From assembly GCF_900110265.1 (NCBI RefSeq), contig NZ_FODB01000042.1, positions 1 to 36,515 of the forward strand: 36,515 bases of DNA. The letters run 5' to 3'. Positions within the stretch are counted from its first letter, which is position 1, and each line of letters starts with the position of its first letter. The DNA is from Vreelandella aquamarina (GTDB lineage Bacteria; Pseudomonadota; Gammaproteobacteria; Pseudomonadales; Halomonadaceae). The notes under the pieces were generated by a model, which was not told the origin of the DNA, did no database searches, and was given only the letters and a program-made list of their open reading frames with translations. The translations under genes were made by a program, and so were the position numbers. This document shows, in pieces, positions 7,624-17,468 of this stretch.

Positions 7624-8712
7624 ATGATGCGCGTTTTATTGTTATCGGCTTATGAAGCGGTTAGCCACCGTTATTGGGCTAACAGCTTAATGGCTGAAGT
7701 GAACGAGGTAGACTGGACGCTGCTAAGCTTGCCTCCTCGCTACTTCTCCTGGCGCATTCGTGGCAACCCGTTGAGCTGGTGGTTAAAAGAGTACGAGCGG
7801 CTAAGTCAGCCCTACGATGTAGTGCTGGCAACGTCTATGGTAGATATCGCCACCTTAGTGGGGCTGTTTCCCCATCTGGGGCGAGCAAGAAAGATCGTCT
7901 ATTTTCACGAAAATCAGTTTGCCTACCCCGAATCCAGCGAGCAGATGCCCCAGGTAGAAGCCAAAATGGTCAACTTGTATGCGGCACTGGCGGCAGATGT
8001 GCTGGTGTTCAACACGGCCTATAACCGGGACTCTTTTTTTGATGGTGCGCGGCGTTTTTTAAAGAAAATGCCGGAAAACTTGCCCGCTGCTAAACCGCTA
8101 GAACGGCTACGCCAAAGCGCTCGCGTGGTGCCCGTGCCCATCGCGCCTGCTAACTGTGCCGCCGCTGGTAACTCAAACCCGCAGCGGCTGATTTGGAATC
8201 ACCGTTGGGAGTATGACAAAAACCCGGAGGACTTCTTCGCGGTGCTGTTCAAGCTAAGCGAGCAGCAGGTGCCCTTTGAGTTGGCGGTGCTTGGCCAGCA
8301 GTTTCGCGACGTGCCACCGATATTTGCCGAGGCGCAGGTGCGCCTGGCTGAGCATGTTATCTGCTGGGGGCCGCAGCCGGAGGCGGAATACCGTGCGCTG
8401 CTCAACGGTGGAGGTATTGTGGTATCAACCACTTGGCATGAGTTTCAGGGGCTGGCGATCATGGAGGCTGCCCAGCGAGGAGCCACGCCGCTGGTACCGG
8501 ATAGGCTCTGCTTTCCTGAACTTTATCCCGCCCAATATCGCTACGATGGTACACAAGAGGGGCTCTATCAGCGCTTGAAAGCGTGGCTGTTAAACCCCGG
8601 TAGCCAGCCCGCACAGTTGGATACTCAGCCATGGCAGTGGCCGCGTTGGCGAGAAACGTATCGTCAGCTGCTGGTGGAGGGGGCAGCTAATGACCTGCTC
8701 GGCATAGAGTGA
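7624..8712 (+). CDS. GTDC1/QTMAN-like glycosyltransferase (candidate tRNA-queuosine mannosyltransferase)
   Basis: 362 residues. It matches the DUF3524/GTDC1 family: N-terminal RVLLLSAYEAVSHRYW, IVYFHENQFAYP (91-102), VFNTAYNRDSFF (128-139), then the GT4-type C-terminal half with IWNHRWEYDKNPEDFF (190-205) and HEFQGLAIMEA (272-282). The vertebrate member of this family mannosylates queuosine in tRNA-Asp. A similar role on tRNA in this bacterium is inference from homology, and a different acceptor is possible. I start at 7624, where two ATG codons are in tandem (7624 and 7627) after AGG. The in-frame sequence further upstream crosses the palindrome and has no family similarity. It is convergent with nth, with a 19-base gap and no visible terminator. 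Confidence 0.85.
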   Translation: MMRVLLLSAYEAVSHRYWANSLMAEVNEVDWTLLSLPPRYFSWRIRGNPLSWWLKEYERLSQPYDVVLATSMVDIATLVGLFPHLGRARKIVYFHENQFAYPESSEQMPQVEAKMVNLYAALAADVLVFNTAYNRDSFFDGARRFLKKMPENLPAAKPLERLRQSARVVPVPIAPANCAAAGNSNPQRLIWNHRWEYDKNPEDFFAVLFKLSEQQVPFELAVLGQQFRDVPPIFAEAQVRLAEHVICWGPQPEAEYRALLNGGGIVVSTTWHEFQGLAIMEAAQRGATPLVPDRLCFPELYPAQYRYDGTQEGLYQRLKAWLLNPGSQPAQLDTQPWQWPRWRETYRQLLVEGAANDLLGIE

Positions 8713-8731
8713 TCCTGACGTTGGCGTGCCG

Positions 8732-9370
8732 TTAAGCAAGCTCGGTTTTTTCTTTATAGTCGCATAGATCTTCGATGATGCAGCTACCGCAGCGGGGTTT
8801 ACGCGCAATGCAGGTGTAGCGCCCGTGTAAAATCAGCCAGTGGTGGGCATCTTGTTTAAAGGCGCTGGGAACGTGGCGCAACAGCTTCTGCTCGACTTCC
8901 AACACGTCTTTACCTTTGGCGATACCGGTACGGTTCGAAACGCGAAAAATATGCGTATCCACCGCGATAGTGGGCTGGCCAAAGGCGGTGTTTAAAATCA
9001 CATTGGCGGTTTTACGCCCCACACCGGGCAGCGCTTCCAAGGCTTGACGGGTGTTGGGAACCTCGCCGCCGTGCTGATTGACCAGCAGGTGGCAGGTCTT
9101 CATTAAATTCTCTGCCTTGGTGTTAAACAGGCCAATGGTTTTAATGTGCTGCTTTAGGCCATCAATACCCAGCTCAATGATCGCCTCAGGAGTATTCGCG
9201 ACCGGATAAAGCTTGGCCGTGGCTTTATTCACGCCTACATCCGTTGCTTGGGCGGAGAGCAGGACCGCTGCCAACAGCTCAAACGGCGTGCTCCAGTTGA
9301 GCTCGGTGGTGGGGTGTGGGTTTTCCGCCTGGAAGCGCGCAAATATCTCATGACGCTTTTGAGCATTCAT
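8732..9370 (-). CDS. nth: Endonuclease III
   Basis: 212 residues, full length. This bifunctional DNA glycosylase/AP lyase removes oxidised pyrimidines in base-excision repair. The helix-hairpin-helix LPGVGRKTAN (114-123) carries catalytic K120, and D138 follows in AVDTHIFR. The [4Fe-4S] cluster ligands are C187, C194, C197 and C203 (C-x6-C-x2-C-x5-C). It lies 29 bases downstream of rsxE in the same direction, as in Escherichia coli, so it is probably read from the rsx operon. AAGAGAAC upstream of the ATG is a moderate ribosome binding site. Confidence 0.97.
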   Translation of the reverse strand: MNAQKRHEIFARFQAENPHPTTELNWSTPFELLAAVLLSAQATDVGVNKATAKLYPVANTPEAIIELGIDGLKQHIKTIGLFNTKAENLMKTCHLLVNQHGGEVPNTRQALEALPGVGRKTANVILNTAFGQPTIAVDTHIFRVSNRTGIAKGKDVLEVEQKLLRHVPSAFKQDAHHWLILHGRYTCIARKPRCGSCIIEDLCDYKEKTELA

Positions 9371-9399
9371 AGCGTGTTCTCTTGGTTATTGAATGGTGC

Positions 9400-10101
9400 T
9401 TATTTAATAGTGCCGGTGACCCGCACACGGCGCTCGGCTCGCGGTGCGATGTTGACGGGCTGAGCGCGGGCGGCGCGCCGTTGATCCAGCACGTTTTTCA
9501 GCGCGATCAAAAGCCCTGCAACGAAGAACGCGCCGGGGGGCAGGATGAAAAAGAGAAACTGGTAATCCGCCACCAGGGTGATCTGCCAGTGAGCGGCAAC
9601 TGGCCCAAACAGCAGCGCCATGTCGCTAAACAGCGTCCCTTGGCCCACCAGCTCGCGGATCGCGCCCATCAGCACTAATACCGCGCCAAAGCCCAGCCCC
9701 ATCATCAGCCCATCGATGGCCGCGGGCAGCACGGGCTGGCGGGAGGCAAACGCATCCGCCCGGCCCAAAATGGCGCAGTTAGTCACGATAAGCGGGATGA
9801 AAATCCCCAATATTTGATAGAGCGAGTAAGCGAATGCGGCCATGAGCTGCTCAGCGCAGGTTACAAAGGCGGCAATCACCATCACGAACGCAGGGAGCCG
9901 CACGGCGCTAGGCACCTGGTGGCGAATGAGCGAGATTGTTGTGCTGGCGCCTACCAAGACCAGCAGAGTGGCCAACGCTAAGCCTAGCGCATTCACCACC
10001 GTGGCGCTGACCGCCAGCAGCGGGCAAAGCCCCAGTAGCTGCACCAGCGCCGGGTTATTTGTCCAAAGCCCTTCTCGGGCAAGCTGTGTCCACTGGCTCA
10101 T
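9400..10101 (-). CDS. rsxE: Electron transport complex subunit RsxE/RnfE
   Basis: 233 residues with about six membrane helices. It is an inner-membrane subunit of the Rsx/Rnf complex, which couples electron flow between NADH and ferredoxin to ion movement, and in enterobacteria keeps SoxR reduced. The paired cysteine motifs GLCP (C26) and VTNCA (about 108) match those that hold an iron-sulphur centre between RnfA and RnfE in characterised complexes. The tail is basic (RRAARAQ, then RAERRVRV). The start overlaps the rsxG stop by ATGA (10098-10101). Confidence 0.95.
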   Translation of the reverse strand: MSQWTQLAREGLWTNNPALVQLLGLCPLLAVSATVVNALGLALATLLVLVGASTTISLIRHQVPSAVRLPAFVMVIAAFVTCAEQLMAAFAYSLYQILGIFIPLIVTNCAILGRADAFASRQPVLPAAIDGLMMGLGFGAVLVLMGAIRELVGQGTLFSDMALLFGPVAAHWQITLVADYQFLFFILPPGAFFVAGLLIALKNVLDQRRAARAQPVNIAPRAERRVRVTGTIK

Positions 10102-10724
10102 GGTGCGGGCTCCTGCTGAACGAGTTCGCGCTGATAGTAGCGCAGCGCCTCATGAACGGCGTTAATAACGGCCCGTGGGGTAATCGTTGCGCCGGTAAAA
10201 CTATCGAACTCACCGCCCTCTTTGCTCACCGCCCAGCCGCTTGGGGGCAGGCTCTCAAGGCTTAGGCCGTTGAATGATGTGATCCAGGCGCTGCGTGACC
10301 TCTCGATATCATCGCCAAGCCCTGGCGTCTCTTGATGGTGCGTGACCCGCACTCCGGTGAGTTGCCCGCTTTGGTTGATGGCGACTAGCAGGCGAATGTC
10401 ACCGTTATACCCTTGGCGTGTCACGACCGGCAGAATAGTCGCGGCGTTGTTGCCTTGCTGCACCCGCCAACCCTCTTGAGGCGTGCGATGGCCCAGCGGC
10501 GTTGGGTCGGGTAGCGAAAATGCGCTTTCTAATACGGCCTGAACCGGCACCGAGGCCAGTGAGGCGGGCAACACTTCCTGCAGCTGACGATGCTGATAAG
10601 CAAGCTGGTGTTCGGCAATGCGCTCGGCGGTCACAGCGCGGGTGAGGGCGACGCTGCCGGCGGTTACCAGGGCAAACAGGCCAAGGGCCAGCGCGCCACG
10701 CAGCATAGCGTGTTGAGTGGTCAT
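10098..10724 (-). CDS. rsxG: Electron transport complex subunit RsxG/RnfG
   Basis: 208 residues. One N-terminal membrane helix (about 8-28) anchors a periplasmic FMN-binding domain. The attachment motif is SFTGATIT, with T180 the expected site of the phosphoester-linked FMN. The FMN-domain signature [15 protein letters not shown] (113-127) followed by [10 protein letters not shown] is clear. It passes electrons between the RsxD flavin and the other subunits. It overlaps rsxD and rsxE by ATGA on both sides, so it is translationally coupled. Confidence 0.95.
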   Translation of the reverse strand: MTTQHAMLRGALALGLFALVTAGSVALTRAVTAERIAEHQLAYQHRQLQEVLPASLASVPVQAVLESAFSLPDPTPLGHRTPQEGWRVQQGNNAATILPVVTRQGYNGDIRLLVAINQSGQLTGVRVTHHQETPGLGDDIERSRSAWITSFNGLSLESLPPSGWAVSKEGGEFDSFTGATITPRAVINAVHEALRYYQRELVQQEPAP

Positions 10725-11752
10725 GGCGCGCTCTTCCTCTCATCAGGCCGAGCGGTAGCTTGACCGACCGGGCGTGGCACGCTGACTATGTCCAGCAGCG
10801 GCACGCAGAGATTCATCAGCAGCACGGCAAAGGCGACGGCATCCGGGTAGCCGCCTAAATTGCGAATCAGGATGACCAGCACGCCAATCCCCGCACCGTA
10901 TAACAGCTTCCCCTGACGACTGGTGGCCGCTGAGACCGGGTCGGTGGCAATAAAGAAGGCACCAAACAGCGTTGCCCCAGTGACAAGATGAAACAGCGGT
11001 GAGCCAAAGTGGCTGGTGTCGTTGGCATAAAACAGCGCTGAGAGCAGCATCATACTGCCCAGCATAGCGACCGGAATATGCCAGCTGATCAGCCGCTTGG
11101 CGATCAACACCACGCCCCCTGCCAGCCATGCCAGCGCGATATTGCGCCAAGCATTCAGCGTGCCGTCAGGGAGCGGCGACGATGCCCAGAACTCGCTGGC
11201 GAGCACGGCGTCACCTTTGTGTTTGAAAGCATCTAAAGGAGTGGCTCCGCTCAGGCCATCGAGCGCTGACGTGGTTAGTGTTCCCATTATTTGTGGCCAG
11301 AGGGAGTCGGGCCAAAGCGATTGGGGCGGTGCCCAGAGCGTCATATGGGTGGGAAACGACACCAGCAGCAGTGCATAGCCCACCATCGCAGGGTTGAAAG
11401 GATTGTGGCCCAAGCCGCCATAGAGCTGCTTCGCGACGACGACGGCGGCGATCACCCCAACGCCAATCAGCCACCAGGGGCTCGCGGGTGGCAGCGAGGC
11501 GCCTAGCAACACACCAGTGAGCAGGGCGCTGGAGTCGTTGAGCGTCGGCCAAATGGGGCGGTGGCGCAGGCGTAGAACGAGCGCCTCAGCGGCGACGGCC
11601 CAAAGCGCCGCGATCAGTACGTTGCTGAGTATCCCTAGCCCAAAATAGAGCGTCATCACCGCAAGGCCCGGAAGCGTGGCGGCGATGACCCAGCGCATCA
11701 CATGGGCTGTTGATGGTGCTTTTCCCAGCTGGGGGGCGTGCATCATGCTCAT
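10721..11752 (-). CDS. rsxD: Electron transport complex subunit RsxD/RnfD
   Basis: 343 residues, an NqrB/RnfD-type membrane protein with about nine to ten helices. The covalent-FMN motif SGATPLDAF is at 168-176, with T171 the expected attachment residue. The conserved GGLGHNPFNPAMVGYA segment (112-127) is intact. The ATG at 11752 overlaps the rsxC stop (ATGA), and its own stop overlaps the rsxG start. Length and motifs are as usual. Confidence 0.96.
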   Translation of the reverse strand: MSMMHAPQLGKAPSTAHVMRWVIAATLPGLAVMTLYFGLGILSNVLIAALWAVAAEALVLRLRHRPIWPTLNDSSALLTGVLLGASLPPASPWWLIGVGVIAAVVVAKQLYGGLGHNPFNPAMVGYALLLVSFPTHMTLWAPPQSLWPDSLWPQIMGTLTTSALDGLSGATPLDAFKHKGDAVLASEFWASSPLPDGTLNAWRNIALAWLAGGVVLIAKRLISWHIPVAMLGSMMLLSALFYANDTSHFGSPLFHLVTGATLFGAFFIATDPVSAATSRQGKLLYGAGIGVLVILIRNLGGYPDAVAFAVLLMNLCVPLLDIVSVPRPVGQATARPDERKSAP

Positions 11753-13419
11753 GGCGCTTCCTTCTGTTCACTGGCGGCGCGAGCGTCGGCCAATCGTGCT
11801 TCTGCCGCTTTTAGATTCTCTTGGGCAGTGGCGAGCTGGGTCTCCAAATCGTCGTGGCGCTGCTGCGGGTCTTGAGCGGCGGCCCGTGCCAACACTTTCT
11901 CCGCTTTTCGCACGGCGGCTTTGGCTGCCGTTTGAGCGATGCGTAGGCTGCGAAGGTCTGCCACGGGAGCGGTTTGAGTGCCCGTAGCGTCGCTGGAAGC
12001 GGACTGCTGCTGGGCGAGCCGTGCCTGACGGCGCGCCTTCTTCTCCGCTTCTTCCCTGACCAGCCGCGCTTGGCGGAACTCAAAGCGGTGCTTGGCGTGT
12101 TCCGCTTTGGCGGTTTCGATGCGTTTATGCCGAATACGCTGTTTGGAGGAGCGGTAGTCCTGCACCAAAGGAATCGCGCTGGGGCAAACGTAGCTGCAGG
12201 CACCGCACTCAATGCAGTCGAACAGATGATGGGCTTCAAGGGCGGCATCGTTTTCGGCACGGGCGTACCAGTGCAACTGCTGGGGAAGCAGTTGAGCAGG
12301 GCACACACTTTCACAAGCGCCGCAGCGAATGCAGGGGGCTTCCGCGGGTGCTGGCGGCAGCTCTTCTTTTGTCGCGGCAATCAGGCAGTTGGTCGTTTTG
12401 GTAACGGGGGCCTCTAATGACGTAAGCGGCGTGCCCATCATCGGCCCGCCGACCACCACTTGATGCAACTGCTCGTCGTCCACGCCAACCTGCGCCAGCA
12501 GCGCGTCTACCGAGGTGCCTACACGAACCCAGTAGTTGCCGGGCTGGGTAATGGCATCACCCGTTAGGGTAACGACCCTTGCGACCAGCGGTAGTCCGTC
12601 GCGTACCGCTTGCAGCGCCGCGAGCAGCGTGCCGGGGTTGTGGCATAGCACGCCAATATCCGCCGGTAGCCCACCGCTAGGCACCTCGCGGTTCAGCAGC
12701 TTTTTAATCAACTGGCGCTCTCCGCCGCTGGGGTAGCGGGTTTCGATTATCTTCAGAGTCACGCTCGCGAGCGGTTCGCTGTCAGCAATGACCGTAAGAA
12801 GGGCTTGTAGGGCCTGAATAGCCTCAGGCTTGTTATCTTCGACACCGACGATGATGTGCGTGGCTCCGCATAGGCGAGCCAGCAATTGAGCACCCTCGAG
12901 CACATCCGCTGCATAGTGGCGAAGCGTGAGGTCATCGGCGGTAATATAAGGCTCGCACTCGGCGGCATTGACCACCAGCGTGTCAATGGCATGGTGCTCG
13001 TTGACTTGAGCTTTGATATAGGTCGGAAAGCCTGCCCCCCCTAGCCCAATAAGCCCGCTATCATCTAGCCGTTGCAGCAGCGTGTCGCGCTCTGCGGTTC
13101 GCCAATCCAGCGGCGGTAGCGTGGCCCAGCGATCTTCGCCATCGCCTTGAATGATGATCACGCTGTCAGTTATCTCGATCACGGTGCCGCTGATACTGGC
13201 GTGCACATTAGCTGAGACCATGCCATCTCGGCGGGCGACTAGTGTGCCTGTTTTGACCGCATCGCCCACGTTGACGCAGGGCAGTGCCGCTTTACCGGTA
13301 TGTTGCGACAGCGGTAGCATGACCACCTTTGGCAGCGGCGCGGTGCGCAGCGGCGCTTGATTAGAGCGCTCTTTACGTTCGGGTGGGTAGATGCCACCGG
13401 GGAATTCATAGGCCGACAT
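11749..13419 (-). CDS. rsxC: Electron transport complex subunit RsxC/RnfC
   Basis: 556 residues. This is the peripheral NADH/FMN-binding subunit of the Rsx complex. A Gly-rich nucleotide/flavin region [12 protein letters not shown] (125-136) precedes two [4Fe-4S] motifs: C363, C366, C369, C373 and C402, C405, C408, C412. The C-terminal tail (about 425-556) is a charged, Ala-rich coiled coil. It is much shorter than the repeated tail of E. coli RsxC (about 740 residues), as usual in non-enteric species. The start at 13419 overlaps the end of rsxB by 14 bases. Confidence 0.96.
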   Translation of the reverse strand: MSAYEFPGGIYPPERKERSNQAPLRTAPLPKVVMLPLSQHTGKAALPCVNVGDAVKTGTLVARRDGMVSANVHASISGTVIEITDSVIIIQGDGEDRWATLPPLDWRTAERDTLLQRLDDSGLIGLGGAGFPTYIKAQVNEHHAIDTLVVNAAECEPYITADDLTLRHYAADVLEGAQLLARLCGATHIIVGVEDNKPEAIQALQALLTVIADSEPLASVTLKIIETRYPSGGERQLIKKLLNREVPSGGLPADIGVLCHNPGTLLAALQAVRDGLPLVARVVTLTGDAITQPGNYWVRVGTSVDALLAQVGVDDEQLHQVVVGGPMMGTPLTSLEAPVTKTTNCLIAATKEELPPAPAEAPCIRCGACESVCPAQLLPQQLHWYARAENDAALEAHHLFDCIECGACSYVCPSAIPLVQDYRSSKQRIRHKRIETAKAEHAKHRFEFRQARLVREEAEKKARRQARLAQQQSASSDATGTQTAPVADLRSLRIAQTAAKAAVRKAEKVLARAAAQDPQQRHDDLETQLATAQENLKAAEARLADARAASEQKEAP

Positions 13420-13987
13420 GCGCGCTCCTTAATGGCTGACGGTCACTCACGATGGGCTCCCACTGTGTCAGCGGCTTGCGTCTGGGTAGCATGTCGATGC
13501 AGTCCACCGGGCAGGGGGCTACGCAGAGGTCGCAGCCGGTGCACTCGTCTTCGATCACAGTATGCATCTGTTTGGCCGCGCCAATAATGGCATCTACCGG
13601 GCACGCCTGAATGCACTTGGTGCAGCCGATACACTCGGCTTCACGGATATACGCCACGGTATCTTCACTGGCTGCTTCCCCATCTAGCGGGGCAGGGTCA
13701 CGGCCGAGCATATCCGCTAGGGCGAGAATAGTTGCCTCACCGCCGGGAGGGCACTTATTGATGGCGTCGCCCTGATTGATCGCTTCAGCGTAGGGGCGAC
13801 AGCCGGGATAGCCGCACTGGCCACATTGGGTTTGTGGCAGCAGCGCATCAATTTTCTCAACCAGCGGGTTCTCTTCACCTTTAAAGCGCGCGCTCGCCAT
13901 GCCGAGTAGCGCGCCAAAGGTGATGCCCAGGCCGGTGAGTACGCCGACGGCGCTAAGCACGCCCCACCATGAAAAGGAATCGCTCAT
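13406..13987 (-). CDS. rsxB: Electron transport complex subunit RsxB/RnfB
   Basis: 193 residues. A single N-terminal helix (about 8-30) is followed by a cluster-binding domain with C55, C58, C63 and C79, then two ferredoxin-type motifs: C119, C122, C125, C129 and C149, C152, C155, C159. It is the soluble ferredoxin-facing electron entry or exit subunit. It begins 5 bases after rsxA ends and overlaps rsxC by 14 bases. All expected cysteines are present. Confidence 0.96.
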   Translation of the reverse strand: MSDSFSWWGVLSAVGVLTGLGITFGALLGMASARFKGEENPLVEKIDALLPQTQCGQCGYPGCRPYAEAINQGDAINKCPPGGEATILALADMLGRDPAPLDGEAASEDTVAYIREAECIGCTKCIQACPVDAIIGAAKQMHTVIEDECTGCDLCVAPCPVDCIDMLPRRKPLTQWEPIVSDRQPLRSAHVGL

Positions 13988-13992
13988 GGCCG

Positions 13993-14574
13993 TTACCCCT
14001 GTACCAGTCCGGAAAATCCAAGAAATGCCAACGACATGAGGCTGGCGGTAATCATGGCGATAGCGGCCCCACGAAAGGGCTTGGGTACATCTGCGCTGGC
14101 CAAGCGCTCGCGCATGGCGGCAAACAGTACGAGCACCAGCGAAAAGCCTAACGCAGCGCCCAGGCCATATAGCGTGGTATGGAAAAAGCTCAGCTCTCGG
14201 TTTAGCGACAGCAGCGCCACGCCGAGGACGGCACAGTTGGTAGTGATTAGTGGCAGAAAAATACCCAGCACCTGATGCAGTAACGGACTGAGCTGGCGCA
14301 CCATGATTTCAGTGAACTGCACAACGGCAGCAATCACGACGATAAAGCTAATGGTACGCAGATAGGTAATATCAAAGGGCACCAGTAAGCCGTGATAAAC
14401 CACGTAGCTAGCGGCAGAGGCTAGCGTCAACACGAACGTGGTAGCCAGCGACATGCCCATCGCTGATTCGAGCTTGTTCGAGACACCCATAAACGGGCAT
14501 AGCCCAAGAAATTGGACCAATACAAAATTGTTCACCAGCGCGGTGCTGACCAAAATAACGAAGAGTTCATTCAT
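13993..14574 (-). CDS. rsxA: Electron transport complex subunit RsxA/RnfA
   Basis: 193 residues, six membrane helices. It is homologous to RsxE and forms a pseudo-symmetric pair with it in the membrane. The conserved cysteine motifs GLCPFMG (C26) and TTNCAVLG are present. It is the first gene of rsxABCDGE-nth. The ATG at 14574 lacks a clear Shine-Dalgarno sequence. The promoter region upstream is occupied by a decayed GGDEF gene whose relic stop lies only 15 bases away, so the operon promoter must lie inside or before that relic. Confidence 0.96.
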   Translation of the reverse strand: MNELFVILVSTALVNNFVLVQFLGLCPFMGVSNKLESAMGMSLATTFVLTLASAASYVVYHGLLVPFDITYLRTISFIVVIAAVVQFTEIMVRQLSPLLHQVLGIFLPLITTNCAVLGVALLSLNRELSFFHTTLYGLGAALGFSLVLVLFAAMRERLASADVPKPFRGAAIAMITASLMSLAFLGFSGLVQG

Positions 14575-14589
14575 GACGGCGTATTTTGC

Positions 14590-14828
14590 TTAGAAATAGG
14601 GTGGCTGGCTAGAGGGGGCTTGTAGAGAGACATGCAGCGCCGTCGCCACTTGCTGTAAGCACTCGTCTCCTTTCTGATGGCCATAATAGTCGTTGTAGAG
14701 TTTGAAGTGATCGATATCCAGCATCATGATGGCCAGTAGTCACTGTCTGCACTGGCTTGGCTCACCGCTAAGGTTAAGCGCTGATCGAATAACCGCCGGT
14801 TGGGAAGCTCCGACAGTGAGTCATGGGT
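14590..14828 (-). pseudogene. Diguanylate cyclase (GGDEF domain) remnant, frameshifted and truncated
   Basis: Reading leftwards, codons from 14828 give THDSLSELPNRRLFDQRLTL, the classic start of a GGDEF domain (usually THDSLTGLPNRR). An in-frame TAG lies just before. The frame then runs into a stop near 14730. Shifting by one base continues with [20 protein letters not shown] and [14 protein letters not shown], again textbook GGDEF sequence, before ending at TAA (14590-14592). The catalytic GG(D/E)EF loop itself is missing. The gene is therefore broken by at least one frameshift and lacks both ends. It is a relic and cannot make cyclic di-GMP. Confidence 0.85.
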
Positions 14829-14847
14829 CTAAATGGAAGAAGTAGCC

Positions 14848-14885
14848 TAAAAACAAAAGGGGCAGGCTGTTCGCCTTGCCCCTTT
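14848..14885 (-). terminator. Rho-independent terminator of metG
   Basis: On the minus strand, AAAGGGGCAAGGC pairs with GCCTGCCCCTTTT (one bulged base) around a short loop (14856-14885). A T-rich tract TTTTGTTTTT follows. It starts about 20 bases after the metG stop codon, the right place and orientation to end the metG transcript. Confidence 0.85.
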
Positions 14886-14903
14886 CATCCGTGAATGGCG
14901 GCG

Positions 14904-16940
14904 CTACGTTACACGCTGACCCGGCTCGGCGCCAGCATCCGGCGAGAGCAGATAAATACCCTCTTTATTCGCTGAAGCAAGCACCATGCCTTCGGATACA
15001 CCAAAGCGCATCTTGCGGGGCGCCAAGTTGGCAACCATCACCGTCAGGCGGCCTTCCAGGGCCTCTGGAGAGTACGCAGAACGAATGCCAGAGAAGACGT
15101 TGCGGGTTTCGCCACCCAAATCCAGGGTAAGCTGTAATAGTTTGTCAGCACCTTCGACATATTGTGCTTTGGCAATCCGAGCAATGCGCAGGTCAACCTT
15201 GGCAAATTCATCAAAGCTAATTTCATCCGCGATGGGCTCGTCTGCTAGCGGACCTTTCGGGGTGTTTTTTAGCTTCTGCTCTTCTACCAGATCCTCTTTT
15301 GATGCGTCGATCATAGCATCGATTTTGTCCCGCTCTACTCGGGTCATCAGCGGTTTGAATTTGTTGATCGGGTGGTTGACCAGCACATTACCACGGCTTT
15401 CCCAATCAAGAGTGTCAATATTTATAAACTCACGGGCTTGCTCTGCCATGCTCGGCACCACCGGCGCCAGATAGACCATCAGCTGGCGGAACAGGTTGAT
15501 GCCCACCGAGCAGATTTCCAGTACTTCTTGATCGCGACCATCCTGCTTGGCGAGTGCCCAGGGCTCTTTTTCAGCGATATAGGCATTGGCTTCATCGGCC
15601 AATTCCATAATCTTGCGAATGGCGCGGCTAAACTCACGCGCTTCAAAGTCGGCGGCAATATCGTCACCGGCAGCGATAAAGCGGGCAACCATCTGCGGTT
15701 CGGCACAGTGCTCAGAGAGGGTGCCGCCCCCAAGTTTTTTGACAAAACCGGCACAGCGGCTGGCAATGTTCACGACCTTACCGACGAGATCTGAATTCAC
15801 TCGGGCAGCGAAGTCTTCAAGGTTTAGGTCAAGATCATCCACCTTGGAGGTGAGCTTGGCGGCAAAGTAGTAACGCAGGTACTCGGGGTTGAGATGTTCA
15901 GCGTAAGTGGCGGCCTTGATGAAGGTGCCGCGCGATTTTGACATCTTCGCACCATCGACGGTCAAAAAGCCGTGGCAGTTTACCGCCGTGGGGGTGCGCA
16001 AATCAGCACCGTGGAGCATGGCAGGCCAGAACAGCGCGTGGAAATAGACGATGTCTTTACCAATGAAGTGGTAGACCTCCGCGTCTGAGTCTTTTTCCCA
16101 GAAGCGATCGAAATCAATACCTTCGCGCTCGCAGAGGTTTTTAAAGCTGGCCAGATAGCCGATGGGGGCGTCTAGCCATACATAGAAGTATTTGCCGGGC
16201 GCATCGGGAATCTCAAAACCAAAGTAGGGCGCATCGCGGGAAATATCCCACTCGTTAAAGCCAGACTCAAACCACTCCATTAGCTTATTGCGGATTTGTG
16301 GCTGTACGTGGCCATCATTGATCCACTGCTGCAGGAAGTCGGCGAAGTCCGGCAGTTTGAAGAAGTAGTGCGTGGAGCTGCGTACTTCGGGCGTGGCACC
16401 GGAGATGGCGGAAACTGGATTGATCAGGTCCGCAGGTGTGTAGGTTGCGCCGCACTTTTCGCAGTTATCGCCGTACTGATCGACCGCGTGGCACTTTGGG
16501 CAGGTGCCTTTGATGAAGCGATCGGCTAGAAACAGACCTTTCTGCGGGTCGAACATCTGCTCGATATCGCGAGTGGCAATATGGCCTTTATCGCGTAGGC
16601 GGGTGTAGATCAGCTCGCTGAGGTAGCGGTTCTCATCCGAGTGGGTGGAGTGGTAGTTATCGAACCCCACGCCAAAGCGGGCGAAATCTTCCTGGTGGTC
16701 TTGGGAAACGCGTTCAATCAGTGCTTCAGGGGAAATGCCTTCCTGCTCGGCACGCAGCATAATCGCGGTGCCGTGAGCATCGTCAGCACAAACGTAGTAA
16801 CACTGCTGGCCACGGCTCTTTTGGAAGCGTACCCAGATATCCGTTTGGATGTACTCAAGCAGGTGGCCTAAGTGAATAGCGCCATTGGCATAGGGAAGGG
16901 CGCTCGTCACCAGAATGTTGCGCGGGGCAGTATTGGACAT
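14904..16940 (-). CDS. metG: Methionine-tRNA ligase
   Basis: 678 residues, the dimeric long form. It charges tRNA-Met and initiator tRNA. The class I signature is HLGH (23-26) and the KMSKS loop is at 332-336. The zinc knuckle has C147, C150, C160 and C163. The anticodon-binding helical domain is followed after a linker by a C-terminal EMAP/Trbp111-like tRNA-binding domain (about 575-678, KVDLRIARI, then [10 protein letters not shown]). No clear ribosome binding site is visible before the ATG at 16940. A clear terminator follows. Confidence 0.97.
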   Translation of the reverse strand: MSNTAPRNILVTSALPYANGAIHLGHLLEYIQTDIWVRFQKSRGQQCYYVCADDAHGTAIMLRAEQEGISPEALIERVSQDHQEDFARFGVGFDNYHSTHSDENRYLSELIYTRLRDKGHIATRDIEQMFDPQKGLFLADRFIKGTCPKCHAVDQYGDNCEKCGATYTPADLINPVSAISGATPEVRSSTHYFFKLPDFADFLQQWINDGHVQPQIRNKLMEWFESGFNEWDISRDAPYFGFEIPDAPGKYFYVWLDAPIGYLASFKNLCEREGIDFDRFWEKDSDAEVYHFIGKDIVYFHALFWPAMLHGADLRTPTAVNCHGFLTVDGAKMSKSRGTFIKAATYAEHLNPEYLRYYFAAKLTSKVDDLDLNLEDFAARVNSDLVGKVVNIASRCAGFVKKLGGGTLSEHCAEPQMVARFIAAGDDIAADFEAREFSRAIRKIMELADEANAYIAEKEPWALAKQDGRDQEVLEICSVGINLFRQLMVYLAPVVPSMAEQAREFINIDTLDWESRGNVLVNHPINKFKPLMTRVERDKIDAMIDASKEDLVEEQKLKNTPKGPLADEPIADEISFDEFAKVDLRIARIAKAQYVEGADKLLQLTLDLGGETRNVFSGIRSAYSPEALEGRLTVMVANLAPRKMRFGVSEGMVLASANKEGIYLLSPDAGAEPGQRVT

Positions 16941-16965
16941 GGTGAGTGATAATTCCGGTTAGGCA

Positions 16966-17002
16966 GTACAAATAAAGACGGCGAAGGGGAGGTGCTTCGC
17001 CG
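16966..17002 (-). terminator. Probable intrinsic terminator after the 93-residue gene
   Basis: CGGCGAAG and CTTCGCCG (16979-17002) form a perfect 8-bp stem with an 8-base loop. On the minus strand TCTTTATTTG follows. It is placed between the small gene (ends 17052) and metG (starts 16940), so it would separate the two transcripts, leaving very little room for a metG promoter. Confidence 0.55.
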
Positions 17003-17051
17003 GTAATGTCATGGTAATGCGTACAAATAGCCAGAGGCTCAGCCTGACAGA

Positions 17052-17333
17052 CTAGTAGAGCGCTTGCTCTTCTTGAACTACTTCACGCAGCAGTTCTAAA
17101 AATAGCTTGTCTGCTTCCGAGTGCTCTGCCGGGTCTTCAGGAATATGCACGCTGGTGGTGTCTGAAATCTCATTGGCAATACGTGCCATCACAGCGGGGC
17201 TACTGCCTTCAATCAGTTGCTGGCGTGCAATAGCCAGCGACTGCTCTAGAATTTTAGGGTCTTGTAGAAGCTTGCGAATAAAGCCGCGTAGCTCGTTGAT
17301 AATACGTGTTTTTTGAATTTCTGATGCGGACAT
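17052..17333 (-). CDS. Conserved small protein of unknown function
   Basis: 93 residues from the ATG at 17333, which has a strong AAGGAG 8 bases upstream; the frame extends to 17372 but without a better start. The protein is acidic and predicted all-helical, with a charged leading helix (KTRIINELRGFIRKLLQDP), a middle helix and a C-terminal helix rich in Glu/Leu. No enzyme motif, membrane segment or cysteine is visible. I do not recognise a family. The clear ribosome binding site and downstream terminator support a real gene. Confidence 0.72.
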   Translation of the reverse strand: MSASEIQKTRIINELRGFIRKLLQDPKILEQSLAIARQQLIEGSSPAVMARIANEISDTTSVHIPEDPAEHSEADKLFLELLREVVQEEQALY

Positions 17334-17468
17334 AGAGAATCTCCTTAAGACCGCGCCTGATGAAGCTACCAAGCGAGACCAATGAATGCCTTGACCATAG
17401 CACTTTTTCGAGCTGCGAGCATGCGTTGATCATTACGCTTAACTAAGTAAGCCGCTGCATGTAAGCAT

